Shown here one piece after another: positions 30,040 through 43,210 of a stretch of DNA of 45,534 nt. The stretch comes from Pelargonium nanum (Eukaryota > Streptophyta > Magnoliopsida > Geraniales > Geraniaceae): the NCBI GenBank assembly GCA_036897485.1, contig JAYMTF010000205.1, positions 1 through 45,534 of the forward strand, in the 5' to 3' direction. The translations under genes were made by a program, and so were the position numbers. Each line of letters opens with the position of its first letter. Position 1 is the stretch's first letter. Below the pieces are notes generated by a model that made no database searches, was not told the origin of the DNA, and saw only the letters and a program-made list of their open reading frames with translations.

Positions 30040-32430
30040 TTAGTAGCATAAGGAACCGAGTACCTCCAACAGGGAAGCGGCGAATTGCATTTGGGTCTCC
30101 TCGTCGATAGTTAAGAATAGAGGCACGTGCACGAAGAGCGATTTGACTCCACTCTGCTCTGCAAAGCGAAGAGAGTGATAGTAGACATAGTTGCATACAA
30201 ACCGGCCAGCATCTTCCGATGTCATGACTTCATAGCCCATCTTAGCTAAGCTCTTGGTGATCTCCTCAACGGGAAGAGAAGTCTGCGTGAAGTTAAATCA
30301 ACGAAATATTTAGAAGTGAAATATAACAAAGAAACCGAGCTAAACAAAATACTGTCAATTTCCTTAACACACAAACGAGCATCACCAAAACAACCACACT
30401 CCTTCACTCCTCACATAGGTTTAAGGTTGAGCCAACAATATCCAATATATGCAGTACTAAAACAATTTGGTTCAACTTTGATATTTTCCGGTTATAACAC
30501 TGATCTGGTAATGGAAATCGAGATATCAAAACTTCATTTGATCTGAAACTAAAGTTTTTACGCTTTGGTTGAACGAAAGAGAGTTGCGATGAATTAATGT
30601 TCTGTCCGACTTTGAAGAATAAAAAGATAATACAGTTTTAGAGCCTTAGTTCTACAAGACAGACGCAAAAACACGCTCGACCATTATATGCCTAGGCAAA
30701 TAAAGGTTCGGATATCGGTTCATTACAAGGCAGTGAGGCACGAACCAAAATGGACAGACCAAGCACATGTTGGCAACAGAAAAATATCAAAATCCATCAT
30801 GCTCTCAATTTCAAGCGAGACTCAAGTTCAGAGTGAGGTTTGGCAAGAAAATTCTAGCATAACAAGCTTCCTTGCCTGATTCAATTACAACATTCCTTTG
30901 TTGCGATGTCAAGAAAATTGGGACCTTTACCATTAAATGTCAACTCGATTCTTGTTGAGCATTTTAAATATCATTTTACTTTTAATCTCCACATTAATCA
31001 AGCAAAGCATTAATAGTTAGGTGATACCTAATCAAGTGTCTTCTAGCTTCTTTTTTCTACGAAACACAGACAAAACATCTTCTCTGTGACGTTGGCACTT
31101 TGCTAAAAAAAGTAACCAGCAAGATGTCCTACACAGAGCTACTAGACATAATCATTGCATAAACAGTAAACATTGTAAAAAACAGAAGTTGGATTATGAT
31201 TTGGTGGCTCAAATGCCACAAATAATTCTATTCTACAGATTGGACTCTTCACAATTGACAATGAAACTCACCAACATATAAGCTTTGCAAAAACCTATCA
31301 GAAAATATATGAGAATAACAATGAAAAGATTGGGGAAAACCCAGTCTACCTTTCGAGTTCGAGAAATTGGTCCATCTGCAGGAATAATGGGGACTTTCTG
31401 CACAAATGAACACAAGAGACATTCAATTAACAATGATATTATTCAGAGCATTGCAAAAATATGGTACAAGTACACGCCAAAAACAGTTGGGGCTATATCT
31501 AACCTGAGGCTTCCATCCCATCTCATCAGGACAACGAAAAGTAGCTTCATTGACAGCCTGGTGCTCTATAGCAAACCTTGTTGCACCGCTATTAACCCCA
31601 AAGTGTAACTGCAAAAGGTGCAGATAGAAGAGGCAATCAACATTATACTAGAGTACAAAAAGACGATGATGTTTCATTGCACCAAGTATGTAAGCGAGAT
31701 AGGTGAAAAAGATCTTATAGCTTGATAGATTATATACTTAAATTTTAAAACCATACATCAAATTTCAAAGAGATTGCATAAAACCATAAATCATAAAAAT
31801 TCAGTTAATCCCAACCGTAATAGACAAGGAGTAAATATACATATATAACAATCAAGATGAAGACGATGTTAAACTCACGAATATGTTTGAAAGAACTGGT
31901 TTCAGATTCATCAGTATGCAAATTTCAGAGTTAACTTGACAGAAAATGAAATAAGCAGCAATATGGATCCACATGGTTGAAACTCCTTCATAACTAAAAG
32001 TCGTGTATTTATGCATGCATATATGCCAGTACATTTACATGAACAACCCCGTACTAGATAAACCGTTTCAGTTAAACACCAAGTAGTAAATGAAACAACT
32101 TGAAGAAAAGTAACCAATCAGTTCACCTAAAAGTGATAATTGATCAATGAAACAGAAACTGACCCAAATAATTCTCCCCGGATTTGGAGATTCGGAATCC
32201 TTTGCGATTAGAGCCGACTGCAGCGTCTGGTATAAGGGAGCTAGCGCACCCTGTCCTGCAGTCTCGAGAATGTTGCAGCTTCCAAGGACCACACCTTTTG
32301 GCAAACCCTTCTTTTTTAAGAACTCTTTCAAATTACTCGCAATAGTCTCAGTAGGATTCTCTGAAACTCCATGGAATTTCTTAAATCCCGTCACATGGAT
32401 TGTTACAGACGGAGGCCCTTCTGACCCCAT
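30040..32430 (-). CDS. Pyrrolidone-carboxylate (pyroglutamyl) peptidase I
   Basis: Four exons on minus: 32430-32164, 31608-31504, 31397-31350, 30282-30040, all phase 0, giving 220 residues, normal for the family. The enzyme is a cytosolic cysteine peptidase (family C15) that removes N-terminal pyroglutamate from peptides. Visible features are the N-terminal VTGFKKFHGVSENPTE (the GFGPF-like start), HFGVNSGATRFAIEHQAVNEATFRCPDE with the region of the catalytic Glu, GRFVCNYVYYHSL with the catalytic Cys, and KSLFVHVPLF with the catalytic His. A leader intron (32499-33137) is supported by the donor GATTTCTG|GTAAGA and the acceptor TTTTGTGCAG, giving leader exons about 33270-33138 and 32498-32431. 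Start is the ATG of MGSEGPPSVTIHVTGF. The triad appears complete. Confidence 0.93.
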
Positions 32431-34452
32431 TTCTTAAACAATGTGGTTAAAAAATAAAACGTCTAATATGCACAAATTCCAAACAATTGCCTAAGAACCT
32501 GCACAAAACGACATGGACGAGTTAACGAATCGTGGAACCACGAATGCACAATACATAAGCAGCACGGAACAATAATACACTGCATATCATATACTCATTT
32601 GGAGTGCTTAACAAGCATTCAGTCTAATATATATGATTGAAAAAATGTGACATTTCCATATACAAAATGTCATCTTTACACTAAACCATGAAGCCAAAAC
32701 TTAACCAGCAAAACACAATTTTATATTTTTACTTAATAAAAAAAATGACTTTCTAAGCCTCACAGCCCCAATTATCCATAACATAAACACTGAAAGCAAC
32801 ACCAAAATTGAACAAACTCAGTGACCCATAATTGCCAATTCCAAAAGCAATACAACAATCAATCAAAGAGACCCACTTAGAATTCAGAAACAATAAACAA
32901 AACCCACTTGCTAAAACCATCAGAAGATGAACACAAAATCAGTAATTGGATCCAAAATCAGAGACATTAAAGAAACCCAACAAAACCCAATTCCCAATTC
33001 GGATTGAGAAACGATCAGACACCCAAATAATCACACAAATCGAAGACCCAGGAAAGAAAACGAAATACCCATCAAAATTAAAACTGCATGTGTAATGAAA
33101 AAATCAACGAAACAGAGAAAGGAAGAGCATTTCTTACCAGAAATCGTCCCGAAAAAAAACAGAGAAGAAGAAGAAGAAATGACTCAACCACCAGTCTTAT
33201 CTGCTCAAAGACGATGATTAAGCTATGGACTAAACTGATAAAGATTCCGATTAGAATAAGAGAGAAACACAAAGAGGAATAAATGAAATATTATAAGAAA
33301 TAGCTAAACAGGCATGGTAGTGGAAGGTCACTTTCTACTTTGAACAAGAAAAATAAAACAGAACAAACGAAAACAGGGTGTGGATAAATAATAGTTGCAT
33401 TAATTAATAATAATAATTTGGTTTGCATTCCATTAATGTCTTCACTTTATTAAAGTTATATTGCTAGTATTTTGGACCCGATATAGAGGACACTTGAAAC
33501 CGTATTCATATTCTGATGTGTTATCTAATTTTGATTTAAATGGGTGCACATTAGATAATTTATTGCATTTAAGTGTCATATAATTATCACATAAATAAAT
33601 AAATATATTGTCACATCAATATAATATTTGACTAAATTAAAACAAAATAAGATAACATGTATTTTGATAAGCAAATAAGATAACATGTGATCCAATTGAA
33701 ACAAATATAGACCTTTTGGAAAGCAAATTTGAAGAAAAGATGTCAAATTTCATTCCAAATATGAATAAAATGAATAGTTGGGTGTGAAATATATAACATC
33801 TTCCTTTTAATGCTTTAGGTTAAATAAAATAAACTTTATCAATTTTTGAGTCAAATAAACTAGCACGACCCTCATTATTACACATATTTTTGTGAGAGGT
33901 TGTGAATTCAACTCCTTAAATCGAGTGAAATGAGGTGGATTGGAGTTTTATCGAAAGTACTACCCCTATTGTATAGATCAACTAAAAAAAAGAGGAACGA
34001 TAAGATTTTTATTTGATCTTACCATTTGTATTAATAGTGGCTTAAGTAAAGTCAATTATATAAGTGGTCTTAAATTCAATATTTGTATACGTGGAAAATA
34101 TTTATACACATCGATAATTTATTTTTGTTATTATTTTCCATGTACAGTTACTGCTGTTTCAGTCAGATCTAATCAACGGTCCTGATTACGCACTTTCATC
34201 CATGATCATCCTGGGTGGACCCCACTTCCCTCCTCCTTCTACACGTTCACTGACACTCAAATTCTCAGTACAATCTCCGGCCCGGAGCACCGTCTCATCC
34301 GCCGTCCGATCACCGGTTCTGTTCGCAATCACAGTCACGAGAACCACCACAAGCACACGCACAAATTGAATTGGATCTTGTCTTGGAATTTTCAGTAAAA
34401 GCCTAAGCACTGAGGAGTGGAGTGGAGGAGCTCTTAAACCCTCACGTCGACG
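32431..34452. other. Divergent region between peptidase and G6PDH-like gene
   Basis: 32431-33270 holds the peptidase leader exons and their intron (with an AAGAAGAAGAAG run at about 33163). 33280-34190 is AT-rich with a short direct repeat AAATAAGATAACATGT at about 33645 and 33675. 34190-34452 is more GC-rich and probably includes the G6PDH-like gene's promoter and leader. No further gene is visible. Confidence 0.5.
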
Positions 34453-37400
34453 ATGACGTCATTTTCATCGTTCTCGAATCCCTCAGTCTCTCTTTGCTCC
34501 AATCACTACAACGCCTCTCGTCTCAGCTTCCCTGTAAGTTTCTGATCGCTTTTGCGGATTTGTTAGGTTCTTCTTTTGGTTAATTTTTCGTATAATTTGT
34601 GCATTTCTTAGTTGAATTGTTGGTATAGTTGCATGTTGTATGGTTGTTTGTGCTTGAATTTTTGTTATGCGATAAGATTTTGCGGCCATCGTCACTGGAG
34701 ATGCCTCACTGTCGTTGATCTCAGCTTTAGGTTGTGGAGTTGCATGCGCATTATGTTGAAGTGGAAGCATTCAAGTTTTGCTTGATGATGAGTGTATTCA
34801 GTTTATTAATGAATTTTCCAGTAGCATAATCTGTTTCGAAGAACTATAGTTTAGATATTACTCGGTTTCATCTATACTTAATGGTAGCGGTTGGTAGAAG
34901 TAGAACAATGTGATACCATTTTGATAGAGTGTTATGAAAGAGATGTGTGTTGTAGTGAGCTTCTTAAAGCCGAGAGATGCTTCATCGTCAGTTGCATGCA
35001 ACTAAGAAAGATGAATTGTTTATTAATAGTCATTAGCTTCAGCCCAGTGAAGTTCACTCAGGCCTATTTGTTGGAGTTTCCAATGATTGATAGTATAGAA
35101 CATGTGCATTGAGCATCCCATGATTTACCAGATGTGTGAGGTAACATTGAGGTTTCTTGTGTTTTATGCAGGCTGTGGTAAACAACTTCCACTTGGTAAG
35201 AGGTGGTCACCTTGTACTTAATGGAGGTACTTCCAATTTTTGCCAGAGGTTTTGCGGCTTAAAACTAAGGATACACGAAAGGCTAAAACTTTGGCAGCAC
35301 AATAGAAAGCAAGGACCTTTGAAAGAGTTTAAGACTGTAAGAAATCAGGATAATAGCCGCTCAAAAGATCATCTGGAAACATCTTTATCTCAGGAAGGAC
35401 ATGTTCCTGAAGAAACATCTACAATAACGTCACCTAATGGTTAGTAGTTTCTTAGTATATAGTTTGTTGTTTGAAATTTGTGCTTGCTTTATCATTTCAA
35501 GTAATGTTGTCCAGTGTTTTCATCGTCCCATAAACTCTATACATAGTTTACTCCTCGTTGTGATGAGAATGGCTAAACTATTATACATTTATACATGGCA
35601 AAATTTACAGATTCTGTTCAACAGAGTTCTTCGCCAAATCTCCAACTTGACGGTTCCTTGAAGGGTGCCATTTCCTCTGGCTCTCAGTTGTCTTCATCCC
35701 AGACAAATTTATCCGGTTTTCCTGTTGAAGGTGGAAGGACGCCCTCACTCTGCATTGCCATCATAGGTGCTACTGGTGAGCTGGCAAGGAAAAAGATTTT
35801 CCCTGCATTATTTGCTCTCTATTACAGTGGCTTTCTTCCTGAGGTAGACCTAGTTTTATATCTTTGTGCAGTTTTGTTTGTACCCATTTGGTTGGAATCA
35901 CTATATTGATGTGCAGAGGCTAAGTGTATTTTCCTTTTCCTGCATTGGCTTTCATGTGGCCACAGAATGTAGGTATTTTTGGCTATTCAAGAAAACAGTT
36001 GACTGATGATGATTTGAGATCCATCATAGCTACTACTTTGACCTGCCGTGTTGATCATCAGTATTGCTCCTGTTTCTCCTCATGCCTTCTTTTGCCTATT
36101 CTATCAAATTATTTGGTTAAAAAACTTGTTTTGTTCTATGGTTTGATTTTCAAGTGCAACATATGGATGTTTTTCTGAGTTTCTAAGTATTGTATTAATT
36201 ATTGAGGATACGAATTCTCTCAGGCAGGACTGTGGGGATAAGCTGGATGCTTTTCTGAGTAGAACTTACTACCTTAATGGAGGTTATAACACCAGCGAAG
36301 GGATGTCAAAGCTCAATGCCCTGATGAAAATTATTGAGGTGTGAAGTTGATCATATTGAACAATAGATGTTGGACAACTCCTTTCAGTGAATGGGATAGT
36401 GTTTTATATATATATATGAACTAGTTGCTTTTGACAATTGATTCTTACCTACCTCAGGGGGACTCTGAAGCAAACAGGATATTCTACCTTGCTGTGCCTC
36501 AAGAAGCACTTCCAGATGTAGCAAAGTCTCTTGCCAGTAATGCCCAAACCCAAAAGGGCTGGAATCGTATAATTGTTGAGAAGCCATTTGGCCTTGACGC
36601 ACTCTCTTCGGTGCGGTTGACTCAGTCTCTTCTATCTCAATTCAAGGAGCAACAGATATACAGGTATGCGAATGAACTTCATTTTATGTACATACATGCA
36701 CATGTGCCCTATTTTAGTATTCACATGTATCTTCTAGATATTCTATGTTTTAGTGTATCTTTGTATGTTAAAGGGATGGTTCGTTACTTCATAATTTATC
36801 TTACTGCAGGATAGATCACCTTTTAGGAAAGAACCTGATTGAGAACCTCACAGTTTTAAGGTTCTCGAATCTTGTTTTTCAGCCGTTATGGTGCAGGACA
36901 TATATACAGAATGTGCAGGTACGTAACATTTTAAATTTTCTGGTCTCAAGAACTGATAATACCTTCCATAGTTGCTGATATTTTGATATATATAGTGTAT
37001 CTTTATATCCATATTTGCTGATATTTTGAATTAATTTTGCAGATCATTTTATCAGAAGAATTAGGTATACAAACAGGAAGGTAGTTTTCCAGCACTATAG
37101 TAAACCTATAATTTATCTCTAGCCAATCTGATATGAACTAAATTGTATTTCTCTTCTTGCATAGGTATTATGGTGGTTATGGGATCATTCGTGACATTGT
37201 TCACAGTCATATACTTCAGACAATAGCATTACTTGCCATGGAACCACCAGTAAGTCTTGATGGTGAAGATATTCGAAACGAAAAGGTACCGATCATTACT
37301 TAGAGATGTAAGTTGCAAACAGTTAAAAATTCATCTAGTCATGGTAATGGTCAGCTATCTCTTTTTCAGGTCAAGGTTCTGAGATCAATACGGAAGTTGG

Positions 37401-39075
37401 ACCTTAGCGATGTTATTCTTGGTCAATATAAAGCCAGTCCAGGAGATAAGGTTGATGTGCATTTTGATGATCTGACTCCCACATATTTTGCTGCTGCATT
37501 ATTCATTGACAATGCAAGATGGGATGGTGTGCCTTTTCTGATCAAAACTGGCATGGGACTCATGGATCACAGGTACATTGGTTGCATACATGTATTATCG
37601 CTTTTCTACGACATTATTATCAATGATTGATTTGTTTTAGTTTCCTTAACTTCACTTCTTCTTTTTTCTTTATTTCTGCTTAAGGACACAGAGTTTCCAG
37701 ACTTAGGCAAGACAGTATTGGATCCTTTTCTTTACTCCCTTATACATATCAATTTCAAGAATATTACAATTTCTCTTCATACTTGTAATCAAGTTTTGGT
37801 GTTCAATAGAGGCAAAAACCTTTCTGGGATGGAGATTTTTATAGGAGGAATTTTTTTTTATGATTGTGAAGTATGAAGTTATTTCTTCGAGAAAGGTTTA
37901 ATGCATGGAAACTATTATGCCCCAAAATTAGACTCATCGCAATGTAGCTAAGGTAAACTACACTTCAAATTTATTTTAATAGAAAATGTGAATTGAAGGG
38001 TTTTTCTATGGGTTGAACAAGTACGACAGTCCTGCTGCTTTACTTTCACCAAACAGGAGTCTGGTAATGGAAAAAGCTAAAGACTTGTGAAAAGTATATT
38101 ATGCCGATGATTCGGGTTTGGTCGAGTTGAAAGTTCTAAGTTCTAATCGGACCCACAAGCAGTGCAGGTTGGGTCACGGGTTGAGTACGTGTTGCTCAAC
38201 CTTATTCCGCACCTTTTCCATGGAAATCCTGACCCGAAAACTAATTGGGCTTATTTTATGAAGCCTGAACCCGCCAACATGCAGGTCAGACTTCGGGTTC
38301 CTGGGATCCAAATGGTCAGCTCTAGTTTATTATTCATGAATTTATAACTAAAGCGGTGTAAAGCCATTAGTGGCTGAGAAATTATCAAATGTTTACAGCA
38401 TAAATTTTACAGGTTCCAGTTTTCTTTCCCGTTCTCTTTCTTCCCCTTCCTGAACTGAATATTACACAGTATAGAACTAATCTGAAGTAGTAGTAGTAGT
38501 TTCACAATAAAAGTTTCCTCACAAAGATTTGCTATATGATGCAGAGTGGAGATACGCATACAGTTTAATCGTGTTCCAGGAAATCTATATCGTGAGCGTA
38601 TTGGGAACCATACCAACCTTGCCACAAATGAGCTTATTCTAAGTGATTTGCCTGAGGAAGCCATCCTACTCAGAGTTAACAATAAAATTCCAGGATTAGG
38701 GTTGCAGTTAGATGCTTCAGAACTGAATCTGCTCTACAAGGACAAGTATGCATTTTTGTGAAACTTTCTGAACTCCTACTCATATATCTCCGCTGATGTC
38801 ACAATCATCCTTGTTTTCTGTTGAATAAATATTTCAGGTATAACTCGGAGGTGCCTGATTCATATGAGCACCTTCTTCTTGATGTTATTGATGGGGATAG
38901 CCATTTGTTTATGAGAAGCGATGAGCTGGCAGCTGCGTGGAATATTTTAACTCCTGTTCTTCATGAGATAGACAAGCGTAACATAGCACCTGAACTGTAC
39001 GAGTTTGGAGGTAGAGGTCCGGTTGGATCGTACTATCTTTGGGCAAAGCATGGAATCCAGTGGGCTGATGACTAG
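34453..39075 (+). CDS. Plastid-type glucose-6-phosphate dehydrogenase-like protein (G6PD4 type)
   Basis: Twelve exons encode 635 residues: 34453-34533, 35172-35439, 35611-35843, 35966-36060, 36224-36338, 36458-36663, 36810-36918, 37043-37080, 37165-37285, 37370-37572, 38545-38745, 38838-39075 (1908 nt; phases agree). G6PDHs make the first NADPH of the oxidative pentose phosphate pathway. The Ser-rich N-terminus ([14 protein letters not shown]) and the about 140-residue extension suggest a plastid transit peptide. The substrate/catalytic region [14 protein letters not shown] keeps the Asp-His pair, but the nucleotide-binding motif is [10 protein letters not shown] instead of the usual GASGDLAKKK, and GKE is GKN. 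Both changes, plus [21 protein letters not shown] and [20 protein letters not shown] ends, match Arabidopsis G6PD4, which is reported to lack activity alone and to act with another isoform. I call it a G6PD4 orthologue with fair confidence; catalysis is uncertain. Intron 10 (972 bp) contains repeats. Confidence 0.93.
38105..38325. mobile_element. hAT-like MITE remnant in G6PDH-like intron 10
   Basis: Inverted-type wording (ATTCGGGTTTGG, GGACCCACAAGC, GGGTCACGGGTTGAG, CCTGACCCGAAAAC, CCTGAACCCGCC, CTTCGGGTTCCTGG) ends in CCAAATGGTCAGCTCTAG, the right end of the TAGAGCTGG family. The left end is not clear. Confidence 0.5.
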
Positions 39076-39288
39076 CAAAATGCTCCACTAACTGAGAACA
39101 ACCCAATAAAAGTATGTGATCAACTCGTCAGCTATTTTCACCACATCTCGGCTAAAACACGTAAAATTTATAGTTCTCATGTAAATATAGATTGATGCTT
39201 GTAGGTTAGTGTTATTCTCCACCTGTCATGTTCCTATTGTATTTCCTTTTGTGGGGCTTGCTTGATTTTTTATTGTGAAGCTAATGAG

Positions 39289-39543
39289 TAGAGCTGGCTA
39301 TTTGTGTCGTCACACGACAAACACGACACGAAATTAGCGTGTCAAACATGTTGGATAGTGTCATGTCAAACATAATGGTTATATCATGCAAAATGTGTTA
39401 GGGAAGTGTTTGTGTCAATCGTGTCGTGACAACGTGACGGGTTCGTGTTCAACTATTCAACACAATTACTAAACATGCCGTGCTCGTGTTGGATCATGTA
39501 GCACGACACGAACACGACATGCACACATAAATTGTCAGCTCTA
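39289..39543. mobile_element. hAT-like MITE downstream of the G6PDH-like gene
   Basis: 255 bp with ends TAGAGCTGGCTATTTGTG and, reverse-complemented, TAGAGCTGACAATTTATG. The interior has many CACGACAC/GTGTCGTG inverted phrases that would fold. The 8-bp flanks CTAATGAG and CTGACAAG match at five positions, so the duplication is decayed. The structure is typical of non-autonomous hAT elements in eudicots. Confidence 0.65.
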
Positions 39544-40252
39544 CTGACAAGTGTCATCGATTGTCCACATGAACTCGTATCTATACTGTTACTTTAACTG
39601 TCACCAGTTCTTCCTTTGCAGGTACTACATGTCAACAACCGACACAAATGTGGATCTACGAAGAAAATAGTGTTAAGGTAACTTTTCTCTTCTAAATTAT
39701 CTTCCGGGCTTTATCTTCTAGACCGAGAACTATGCTTATACCTTAGGATTACATATTTGTGTTTGGTAACGTCACAATGGGCCAAATTTAAGGTTGTTGA
39801 GCAGTGATTCTAGATGATTTTGCCAGCCTAGCATGACATATCAACAAGATTTGATTAAGCATAGTTTATGAGATCATATGGTGTCAAAGATCTTCTGAAC
39901 AACCTCATGTGCATTTTGGTCCCATGTCATCATCCAATTGAATCATACATGTTTGTTTTTTTACTGGGTCCCCCAAAAAAGTAGGGTATCCTATGATGAG
40001 GCAATGTGAAAACCTACTTTATATTTGCCAAGTTGAGGAGTATTTTTTTCGAGTTTGATTAGCCAAAATCTTATCAGAATTGTGATTTATGGCTAATCAA
40101 ATAATTGATAGCTTGTTTGGTTGCTCTCATGACATTTCATGAGCTCCACTAATTATGCTGGGAAATATCTGGCAGAAAATCAGGATTCACTTGAGGAAAT
40201 GATGGACTATTTTTTTTCCTTTTGTTTCTTGTAGTACAAGCCATTCCTTCGA

Positions 40253-41050
40253 AATGTCTAAAGTAGCATTATATGCGCGACAACTTCAATACGTTACGCG
40301 TAAGCTAACACGCTAGTGTCAAATCCTAACTAAGGATTTATAGCAAAATTGCATACATTATTGAGAAGGAATATTTCTACAAGAATTTATCGTTTTTGCA
40401 ATGAATTTTTGATGGATTTGCTTCTGTAGGCAATCCAGTCGTTGTTTTTCTGGACGGTTTTGCAACGAAAAGTTTAGTTGCTATTACCATTGGGAACTTG
40501 CGACGGATTTATTTTGAGGGACCAATCCCTTGCAAGTTTGTGAGGAAATTCCTGTCGCATTTTCCTCACAAATGAATTTGTGATTGCAGAATGTCCCTAA
40601 ATGTCTCCTAAACATCTAAAGTAGCATTATGCAATGACAATTTTTGTTTGGAAACTTGCTATGGATTTATTTTGAGGGACCAATTCTTTGCAAGTTTGTG
40701 AGGGAATTTTGCCGCATTTTCCTCATAAATAATTTTAATGAATTAGTTACGGTAGAATGTCCCTAAATGTCTCCTAAACATCTATGGTAGCATTGAATGC
40801 GCGACAATTTCAATACGTTATGCATAAGCTAACACGCTATTGTGAAATCCTATTGAAGGATTTATAATTGATTTGCATACATTATTGAGAAGGAATATCG
40901 ATTTTGTGAGGAAAATTTGTCGCAAAATGTAGTTGGATTTCTGATGGATTTGCTTCTGCCTTTGAAGGTTTTGACTGATTTATTGCAAATGAATTATGTT
41001 GCGTTTTACTCTCATATTGATTCAAATGAATTTGTGATCGCAAATGTCCC
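40253..41050 (+). repeat. Degenerate three-copy repeat array
   Basis: Units start at about 40257, 40615 and 40781 with TCTAAAGTAGCATT (TCTATGGTAGCATT in the third). Unit 1 is 358 bp, unit 2 is 166 bp with an internal deletion, and unit 3 is about 270 bp. Shared blocks include TGCGCGACAA(C/T)TTCAATACG, GCTAACACGCTA, CATACATTATTGAGAAGGAATAT, GGATTTATTTTGAGGGACCAAT, GCAAGTTTGTGAGG and GAATGTCCCTAAATGTCTCC. The GACGGATT / TTCCTCACAAA wording and TTTCTACAAGAATTTATCG recall CACTA-element termini, but this assignment is weak. Confidence 0.6.
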
Positions 41051-42249
41051 ATAAATAACTCTTAGTCGAGATTTCCCGACTCTAAATCTAAGATTTAATA
41101 TTAAAATATATAACATATAGCATCTTTTTCTACTTCCTATTTTGGTAATTAGGAACCAAAAGCAATTGTTGAAGTACTATATATTTTCAATATTGATTGT
41201 ATTGTATTGTATTGTATTGTATATAGAAGAGCATCTACTTTCACAAAACAGGACATGGATAATAATTTAAGTGAAAAACAGTTTCCAAAAGCTACAAAGT
41301 AGACTGTCTTCTTCTCCAATTTTCATGTCCACACTCACTAGCTATGGCTCTTTTTCTTCAATGAGACCCAAGTCAATGAATAATAATTGGAAAAAAAATA
41401 ATTATCATTTTGTTTTGAACCTTAATTATTGATTTCAGGTGGTGGGAATTAAATGTATTCTTTTTAGTTTCTTTTGTTTTTTGTCGCTCCCTCGGGAGAT
41501 TGGGTTTATTTAGATCAAATATTGAGACTATTTAACTCTTTTGGTTTTGGATTCATTCATTTCTTTTATTAATTAACATAATTATTAGCGTAATAGCCAT
41601 TATTAAACATATATATTAGATTTCTGAGAAGAAGAAAAAAGTTTGCTAAAGAGGTTTTAAGGAATAATTCTCTTTATTTTATAGTTTTTGTCACCTCTCT
41701 TAGGCCCCATTTGTCTAACACCAAAAAATAAGTTTCAACTGGTTTTCAATTAAAGTGGAGCCCTTTCAATAATCTAAAGGCCAACTTGTTTCAAACTCAA
41801 TTTTTTGTATTAAAAAACTAAGTTCTGACAAAACCATTATATATATATATATACATACTCACACGTGTATATGTATGTATGTATGTAGATTTAAACTCAC
41901 TAAACCGGTTGTAGTTGGTTTAAGGTGTCATTTGTCGACACGTTATCACGTCACATTTGATACGGAGTATTTATGTGCATGTCACATTAGAGAAAATGTT
42001 GTATTATGAAATAATCAAACACGTTCGACAAGATGCAATTTAACATATTTGATACGTTATTATGCTTAATTTACAATAGTAATATTGTCGTGTCTGACGT
42101 GCGCCCACGCTTTGGAGGCCCGAAACGAACGCGACACAATTGCAAATGTAGTCTACGTTAGAAAAAATACATGTGATGGCGATAGATGTACCAATCCGCT
42201 GTGGAATCTAATCCGTAAAGTCACTTGAATGCTGAAGTATACAAAACGA

Positions 42250-42390
42250 CGTCAGAGAGGGAATGTGATGGGATAAAGAAAAAGAAGTGTGGGGTCGGCG
42301 AGTAGGTGAAAAATATTCGGGAGCGTGGAAGAGCCACCGGCAAGACGACGGCGGAGATGGTGGCGTCACGGCGGAGACGTCACCACTTAC

Positions 42391-42431
<41 letters not shown>

Positions 42432-42505
42432 CATTTCTGGAAGCGGTTGTTAATTGTTTATGCTTTTCTTTGCTACGATTACACATTACGCTATCCACGC
42501 TGACG
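42250..42505. promoter_or_regulatory. Cluster of four TGACG motifs upstream of NIMIN
   Basis: TGACG (the core of as-1/TGA-factor sites) occurs on minus at 42250-42254, 42364-42368 and 42378-42382 (the last within GACGTCAC), and on plus at 42501-42505 (TGACGTAAG). The density in 256 bp is above expectation for this AT-rich region. It lies 0.8-1.1 kb upstream of the NIMIN start. A link to that gene is inference. Confidence 0.35.
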
Positions 42506-43210
42506 TAAGCTTTCTCCTTTTCTTTTTCTTTTTCTTCTTTTGGTTCTCATTCCATTTTACTATTATGCCCTTCTGCTTCTTTTCTTTTCAATATATGTCC
42601 TTTGTGTTTCTTTGGGTGGTTTCGAATATCATAATTGACACGTGAGGGATGGATTTTATTTTAGTTTTTTCTTTTCAAAAATAAAGAGAACAAAATAATA
42701 TTTAATTTTGAGTAAATGTTTTATTTTTACCTTCTGATTTGACAAAATCGGCACGGAATGAACTAAATTGAGTATCAATTTAAAACAAAATGTATGGTTG
42801 AGAAAAAAATAAACATTTTCTCAATCTTGTGTTTGTATTTAGAGAAAATATATGAATGATTTATATGCTATGTTCCAAAAATTAGGTTGTGAAGACTAAA
42901 TTGCCATTTTTAACAATATTGGAGAGATGTAATAGGAATTTTTTTTAACAGTGTAAGATGTTGGTAAGATGTATTACTGTAACTTATGTTAGTGATATGA
43001 CTAGGATTGGTCCATTTATGTGTGCTATAATTATACTTAAAAGTAATTAAAGGCTCTCAATTCTAAATTAAAATTAAAAGAATAAGTTGTGGAATCCACG
43101 TGTTTAAAATAAACCAACATGAATTAAAACAAATATAATAAAAAAAAATGAAAAGAAAAGACATGGTGGGTTGAGGGGCAATATTGTAATTTGAACCCAC
43201 CTCTCAAATA

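Noticed and set aside
42391-42430. AAT/ATT array as a possible CRISPR-like or regulatory repeat
   Set aside because: It is a simple trinucleotide microsatellite without spacers.
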